From NCBI GenBank assembly GCA_033239005.1, contig BSQZ01000080.1, forward strand, positions 1,734,501-1,798,500: a DNA stretch of 64,000 bases, in the 5' to 3' direction. The notes below the pieces were generated by a model, which was not told the origin of the DNA, ran no database searches, and was given only the letters and a program-made list of their open reading frames with translations. Shown here piece after piece: positions 57,426 to 64,000 of this stretch (position 1 is the first letter of the stretch; every line of letters starts with the position of its first letter). Both the position numbers and the translations under genes were made by a program. Source of the stretch: Lamellibrachia satsuma. Taxonomy: Eukaryota; Annelida; Polychaeta; Sabellida; Siboglinidae.

Positions 57426-60062
57426 AGCATACAGAAGAGCACAATTGACGAACATTTGTTTTCCAAAAGACATTACGTTTTCCAATCCTATTAAATCCAA
57501 TTTTTATTTTAAATTTCAGAGAAACATATTGACTTTAATGCAGAGAATGCTAATTAAATACAAATATTTGTGTTTCATGGTTGTTTTTTAATGCAGTATT
57601 AGCCATTCCTAGCTGTAGCACAATATCCATATGCCACACTGTGCGTCCTTTAGATGCTATACGGTAGATATGGACGTTTGACAAGCAAAGCAAGAGTATT
57701 GTACTTCACAGACATGACATTTTAGTTACAAGAGGTTGTTCTTGATAACTCAGAGAGTTTCTAGAACTATCACTGTTAATCTTGAAGTGATAAGCAAGAA
57801 GGTTACAAAGTCCACTGTTAACTGTTACAACTCATACTTTGCTGAGATGAGTTTCAAGCCAACATATCAAAGTCCATGTGTGGAGCATATACAGCATTGA
57901 CTGTGGTTGTTGCGTGCAGCACGAAAGACAACAGAATTTGAGGAACAAGGCAACTAGTTCTAGCTGGACATTGTCCACCTTACCTGGTGCATGGTTGGTG
58001 CCCCACATGCCAGCAGCATGCATTACATTATTCACCCTGTGCAAATACCCTCCTGACATACCATCCACAGCTGACTGCCTAGACCTCCCTACACTGGCAC
58101 AGGGCGGGGATGTGGGACAGGGAAACTGGGCCATAGGGCACTGCTATCTCCCTGCACCCTTTGGGTTTCCTGGTACATCATGGATCGTTTTAAGGCCTGA
58201 TTTTAAAAGTTCCAAAAATTTCAGCATTTGGTTAAATGGGCTGTAGAAGCAACAGGGTAAGTGGTAGTAGAAGCCCTGTACATTACGACTGTTCGTACAA
58301 GAGAATGTCCACATGTTTTGTTGACCTACCTGGCTGGCACACTTCAGCATGCTAATTCAGGTGGAACAGCACACAAAGTTTTAATCAAGAACTGCTGATC
58401 AGATCTACCACATTCAATCTTTGGCCACATTCAATCATTGATGACGTATTAGGCAGTGGCATGTGTATGCATCTGATTGGTCGATTTCATTAGTCAGAGA
58501 TTGTCACGCTACCTCCAAGTTCACATCTGTTGACCAGAATCGACTACCTGCTGTGTCTCGATATTAAACTAAATAATTACTTTATTAATCCATAGGAAAT
58601 GTAGTGACTGGATTTCATGGAATGGCTGCCTGCATAGTTTTGTTTTTGACCACATGAGGAGCCACTGTCCCACAGCATGGACATCGAGAAGATGTCTAGC
58701 GACCATCTGGTAAAGAACAGGTCTTGATATAAAAGCACACTTAGCCCTCTCCTCTGTTAACCTGAAGTCTGGGGTGGGGCTAGCACAAACACTGGTAGAT
58801 TTTTTTTTTCTTTGTTTTTCATTGTGTGCCCGAAATAAAACTGTTAAAGACAGCAAGCCATTGGCAACTGCTGCCTAATATGGTAATCACACAGAATTCG
58901 CCCCTCGTGTAATGTTTGTGTGAATGAATGCAATGAAGCACCGCCATTTGATAGGACAGTGGAGCAACGATTGAGAGGGACTATTGTTCCTTTGGCTAGG
59001 CATGAGGCATGCTATCTGTGCCGAGAGCTGTGCTATGTGCCCTGATTAATATCAGTTATTAAGCAATTGTTGAGCAGGTAGACAGATGACAGTGTAATTG
59101 CTGTACACATGGTATCAGTTTCAACTGGTCATTCAGCAACATCTCTGCTACACAGAAAGGGGAGTCATCTTGTGAGACAACCGCACATCCAACATGTGAT
59201 TAAGTCTCAGGTAACAACAGGTTGGTAGATCTGGTGTAGAAGAGGCGAGTCATGCAACTTGGTTGATCATCTAGATAACACTCAAGACCTTCCTGTCTTT
59301 CAGTCAGGCAGACAAGCAAGGAACCCACCTGAATCACTCTGTTGCTGCAGGACCTTCAATGAACAACATAAAAACTATAGATATTTTGCAGAATATTTCT
59401 TATAAAACACCCCTGCCAAATATGTTGCTATAGTGATTTCCAGAATCTAATGTTATCATGCGTTTGACAGATGGCATGGTAGTGGTTGACAGTCACCACA
59501 GATTGCTAGCTGATGCACATATCATTTTAATTTCTAATTTCTGATGCAAATCTGATGTATTTTGCTATTCCCATAATTCCCCTCACAACTAAATGTGGTT
59601 AGTAAATGCTGCAGTTATTTAGAGAAGCTGGTATATAAGTTGCATTAATGTAAAACCTTAAATATGCCTAACACTCTAACTCACATACATGTAATAAAAT
59701 CAAATAGAAACAGCACCGAACCAGGATATCTTCAACATAAACAGGTTTTTATGCCACCAAATCAGAGGAACTTAGTGAACCAAGGAAGAGGACTGGACTG
59801 TTTCACCCAGTCAAGTCAGAATTGTCTTAAATCTCACACCAATAACACATTTAGTCAACCAGCTGTGAGGAATTGTGGTTGCAATGTTCTTTAAATAGGT
59901 CATCCAGATAAATCTTGTTTATTTCATAGATTCTAGTCCAGCTACCAACACTTTCTGCCTGAGTTCATGGACACAGGTGGACGGCCGATGACAAAATAAA
60001 AACTTAATACATATGAGACAGAAACTAGGCAGAGGGAAGTGACAATGGAATAACACAGCCTT
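57426..60062. other. Unassigned DNA upstream of the ERR-C LBD exons
   Basis: 2.6 kb without arrays. I looked for the ERR hinge (RGGR) and DBD motifs on the minus strand and found none. No retroelement motif seen. Confidence 0.5.
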
Positions 60063-60105
60063 AAGCCAACAAATAACACAGCCTTAAGCCAACAAATAAT
60101 AATTA
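60063..60105. repeat. About 22-bp repeat, 2 units
   Basis: AACACAGCCTTAAGCCAAC twice. Confidence 0.8.
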
Positions 60106-60204
60106 CAGTTGAGTCTGCCAGGTGAACAGGTACAAACATGTGCCGGGCTAGTAGATGATGTAGCTCTCAAAGATCAGTCTGATTTATTGGCATAATCAAA
60201 AACA

Positions 60205-60277
60205 CCTGGCACAGAGCACATCAACATATCTGACACAGAGCACATCAACATATCTGGCACAGAGCACATCAACATAT
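60205..60277. repeat. 24-bp repeat, about 3 units
   Basis: GGCACAGAGCACATCAACAT repeated. Confidence 0.85.
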
Positions 60278-60683
60278 GACATCATCAATGACTGCTGCTT
60301 ACACCATCTGCAGGAGATACTACTGCACCCATCTCAGTCAGTATCTTCCTCACACACCTGTTGCAATCATATCCCCACTGTTCCAGTGTCTCCTGTGACA
60401 CACTGCCTCGCAGTCATCATACCTGGTCTTTGACTGATTTAGAACATCCTGCTACTTTGTTTTGTTTCCCAGAAACACGGATTGCTGTTGAGCAAAAAAC
60501 GATTTTTACACTTCATTTCCTTAATGGATAATAACAAGACTGATGCCATGGGAGGGAATGGTGTGTGCTGAAGCAGTAAACATGATGTCCTGTGACATGT
60601 CACACAGTGTGACACCATGTGTGTCCCTGGTTGCACATTAATGCCTGCGTTGGTTACCTTGGGGACACAAGAGTTTACTGCTG

Positions 60684-61032
60684 GTGACAGACCCGCCACT
60701 TACTAATGTTGACAGACGGCCACTTACTAATGGTGACAGATCACCACTTCCTAATAGTGACAGACCGCCACTTCCTAATGGTGACAGACCTGCCACTTTC
60801 TAATGGTGTCAGACTGCCACTTCCTAATGGTGTCAGACTGCCACTTCCTAATGGTGTCAGACTGCCCCTTACTAATGGTGTCAGACTGACACTTACTAAT
60901 GGCGTCAGACCTGCCACTTCCTAATGGTGACTGACCGCCATTTACTAATGGTGACAGACTGCCACTTACTAATGGTGACTGACCGCCACTTACTAATGGT
61001 GACAGACTGCCACTTACTAATGGTGTCTGACC
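60684..61032. repeat. 24-bp minisatellite, about 14 units
   Basis: Unit contains CCACTTACTAATGGTGACAG. Confidence 0.95.
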
Positions 61033-61137
61033 ACTATTCATCGTCTATTCCTGCGACTTTGCCACATACGGCTCCTGTAGATCTCGAGGGATTTAGCTCA
61101 AACTGACAAAGGATTTCATGGCACCTAATAAGCAGTG

Positions 61138-62297
61138 AATGTAGTGTTTCTCTAGGTACTAGCGACTGGAGCAGGTCAATGTGACACCTGTTTCTCTAGG
61201 TATTAGCCACTGGAGCAGGTCAATGTGATACCTGTTTCTCTAGGTATTAGCCACCACACTGGAGCAGGTCAATGTGACACCTGTTTCTCTAGGTATTAGC
61301 CACTGGAGCAGGTCAATGTGAAACCTGTTTCTCTAGGTATTAGCCACTGGAGCAGGTCAATGTGACACCTGTTTCTCTAGGTATTAGCCACTGGAGCAGG
61401 TCAATGTGATACCTGTTTCTCTAAGTATTAGCCACTGGAGCAGGTCAATGTGATACCTGTTTCTCTAGGTACTAGCCACTGGAGCAGGTAAATGTGATAC
61501 CTGTTTCTCTAGGTACTAGAGACTGGAGCAGGTCAATGTGTCACCTGTTTCTCTAGGTATTAGCGACTGGAGCAGGTCAATGTGATACCTGTTTCTCTAG
61601 GTATTAGCCACTGGAGCAGGTCAATGTGATACCTGTTTCTCTAGGTATTAGCCACTGGAGCAGGTAAATGTGATACCTGTTTCTCTAGGTACTAGCCACT
61701 GGAGCAGGTCAATGTGATACCTGTTTCTCTAGGTACTAGCCACTGGAGCAGGTCAATGTGATACCTGTTTCTCTAGGTACTAGCCACTGGAGCAGGTCAA
61801 TGTGATACCTGTTTCTCTAGGTACTAGCCACTGGAGCAGGTCAATGTGATACCTGTTTCTCTAGGTACTAGCGACTGGAGCAGGTCAATGTGATACCTGT
61901 TTCTCTAGGTACTAGCCACTGGAGCAGGTCAATGTGATACCTGTTTCTCTAGGTATTAGCCACTGGAGCAGGTCAATGTGATACCTGTTTCTCTAGGTAT
62001 TAGCCACTGGAGCAGGTCAATGTGACACCTGTTTCTCTAGGTATTAGCCACTGGAGCAGGTCAATGTGACACCTGTTTCTCTAGGTATTAGCCACTGGAG
62101 CAGGTCAATGTGACACCTGTTTCTCTAGGTATTAGCGACTGGAGCAGGTCAATGTGATACCTGTTTCTCTAGGTTTTAGCCACTGGAGCAGGTCAATGTG
62201 ATACCTGTTTCTCTAGGTATTAGCCACCACACTGGATCAGGTCAATGTGACACCTGTTTCTCTAGGTATTAGCCACTGGAGCAGGTCAATATGACAC
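61138..62297. repeat. 44-bp minisatellite, about 26 units, with AGGTCA half-sites
   Basis: Unit contains GTTTCTCTAGGTATTAGCCA and GGAGCAGGTCAATGTGATAC. Nearly all units carry a perfect AGGTCA; units with TGACAC instead of TGATAC come within two mismatches of a palindromic spacing-3 element. Confidence 0.95.
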
Positions 62298-64000
62298 GTT
62301 TCCAGGAAACAATGTTGCGACTGTTCATTAATGAACAATCCAACTTTATTCATTCAAATTTTTTTAATGAATAAACTGTTATAATTCATGGACAGAGTGC
62401 CATTTTGGACAAGTAAGTAAAGCTAGCTGTGACAGTCATGGTGAAGCTGTACAATGAAGGTATAGTAAGATGTTTGGGTTCCTTATATCAAGGTGCATAC
62501 AATGGCAGATTTCAATCTATGTTTATTACAGTCGAACCACCCTCTTTCACAGGGATGGTGGTTAAAAGTTACAATTTCACAAAACTTTGTCCTCGATGCT
62601 TGACCACACTTATGAAGTGACCAACATTAGTTATCACCCTCCCCCCACTTGTTTTAATGAAGCATTTCTTACATCTTCTCTGGTCTCATCACTCAACCTG
62701 TCGTATTCCTACACCAGTCTGTCAACCAGTGTATCCTTTAGTCTTTCTTTTATTTCTCTCTATCAACTCAGTTGTCCACATGTTTACATGTCCACACCAA
62801 ATATAGCAACAGGGTGTGAGTGATCTCATGTGCTACCCATGTCTCAACCCCCTTGTCCAAGTAACGGTCAAGGTTGTCCAGTGATTGATGACACTTGACC
62901 GCGTAGTGATAACAGACATATATAACTTCTATATATACAAAATTACTGAAATGTTATCACTTTGTTTAGAGTATATGAGGTGGTTGACAGAGAGTTGGCT
63001 GCCTTGAGACTCTTGGACACTCCCAGAATGATCTATGTGTGACACTGACGTCCAGTGCCTGTCCTTGAGTGAACACTTGTTGATAACCCCTATATGTCAT
63101 TATGTGACAGGAACCCCTAGAACTGAACTGCCAATCACCCCATTCCAAGTATCTGAACCCTTTCTACCAGTCATATGAGAAAGGACAAGTAAGCAAGAAT
63201 CCCATGACACCACATCTTACAGTTGTACTGCTGAAATGATATATTGTCATACTCTTTAAAACCTGTACATTAAAGTTGACATAACGAACCTCAAATGGTG
63301 TGTGTCAATCAAATGTTGTAAGGCAAAAAAATTCCTTATGGCAAGCAAAATAAATCTTATGTAATTTTGCCATTTTCATGAGTACATTTTTGACTTGGTT
63401 AGTAAGAGATGGATTTTCAGTGAGGTGGGTGAAAATACCCGAGAGTAATTCAACCTTGAGTCAGTTACGATGGGATCAGTTTGCTACATGGCATGAGACT
63501 TCCTGGCAGTTGGGGGAATTCAACGCTCTATCCCGACTTAGTGAAACACCAGAAGCAATCCGTGTGAATGTGCTACATCGACAGCCTGGGATACACTTGA
63601 GAAACACATGCTGTGGGGGATGTGGTATTGATCAGTTCCTACAAGGCAACTGGGAAATAATCTATACATCAGGTCACTACTGTCTCCACACATCTTCCGT
63701 GAACTTTCAGAACTCGGATAATTGCACTCGGTAATTGAGCAATGTCGATGGTTTCATCAACCACAAAGTGTGCTCACTACCTACTGAAAGATGGTTAACA
63801 TTATCTCACATGGATAACACATCAACTCCTTCACCTTCTTGTTCTATCCTCTTCACCCAAAGGCATTACTCAGGGTGGAAATATTTGCATGCCATCTTCC
63901 TGACACACTAAGCTCTTTAGCAGCCATCTTGGCTAGTGTTTCGAGGTTTACAACCTCTCTCTCTCTTAAGGAGGTTTTTTACAGGGTTTCTTTTCGCTTA
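62298..64000. other. Unassigned DNA at right edge
   Basis: No array and no recognised gene. A 118-codon plus-strand frame (63378-63734) has no motif I know. Confidence 0.5.

Noticed and set aside
63378..63734. 118-codon plus-strand frame near the right edge
   Set aside because: No recognisable domain, no splice or promoter support, and length within chance for this composition; left unassigned.
54476..64000. DBD or hinge exons of ERR-C
   Set aside because: Looked for RGGR, CQACRF and CEACKAFF on the minus strand and saw none; they are either beyond the window or missing.

Overview
This is eukaryotic, bilaterian-animal DNA. It has split GT-AG genes, large AT-rich introns, CR1/L2-type and Penelope-type retroelement remnants, a tRNA-derived SINE and many minisatellites. 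I cannot name the species. The receptor sequence and the repeat landscape fit a marine invertebrate such as a mollusc or another lophotrochozoan. Amphioxus is also possible, because minisatellites that span exon-intron borders have, as I recall, been described there.

The only genes I can support are three head-to-tail copies of an estrogen-related receptor (ERR, nuclear receptor family NR3B), all on the minus strand. ERR-A (coding parts 466-6076) has its N-terminus, DNA-binding domain (DBD) and hinge in the window; its ligand-binding domain (LBD) would lie off the left edge. ERR-B (13570-24294) is complete: six coding exons give 418 aa, and every internal junction is phase 1. ERR-C (35169-54475) shows only its three LBD exons; its DBD would lie beyond the right edge. 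ERR-A and ERR-B also share a likely non-coding first exon, with donors at 7603 and 26958, next to a region with a perfect CRE and an AGGTCA half-site.

The copies form a tandem segmental duplication: left-window sequence 1 to about 19.1 kb aligns by eye with 21.49 to about 54.5 kb. Divergence is patchy. Near-identical islands (DBD exon 1, a hinge-side block, the last exon, a 255-bp intergenic block) lie among tracts about 10-20% diverged, which suggests gene conversion or strong local constraint. Later insertions separate the copies: a LINE at 27.94-30.50 kb, foldback elements, a SINE and a 2.6-kb insertion in the ERR-A DBD intron.

The most unusual structure is at 14600-15739. A 60-bp unit repeated 19 times contains the 3' splice site plus the first 21 nt of an ERR-B LBD exon, so that exon is preceded by a ladder of in-frame acceptors. 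ERR-C has a single copy. From 39 to 62 kb the window is mostly minisatellites. One 43-bp array, 50 bp from the ERR-C LBD exon, carries 13 palindromes that are one mismatch from the estrogen response element.
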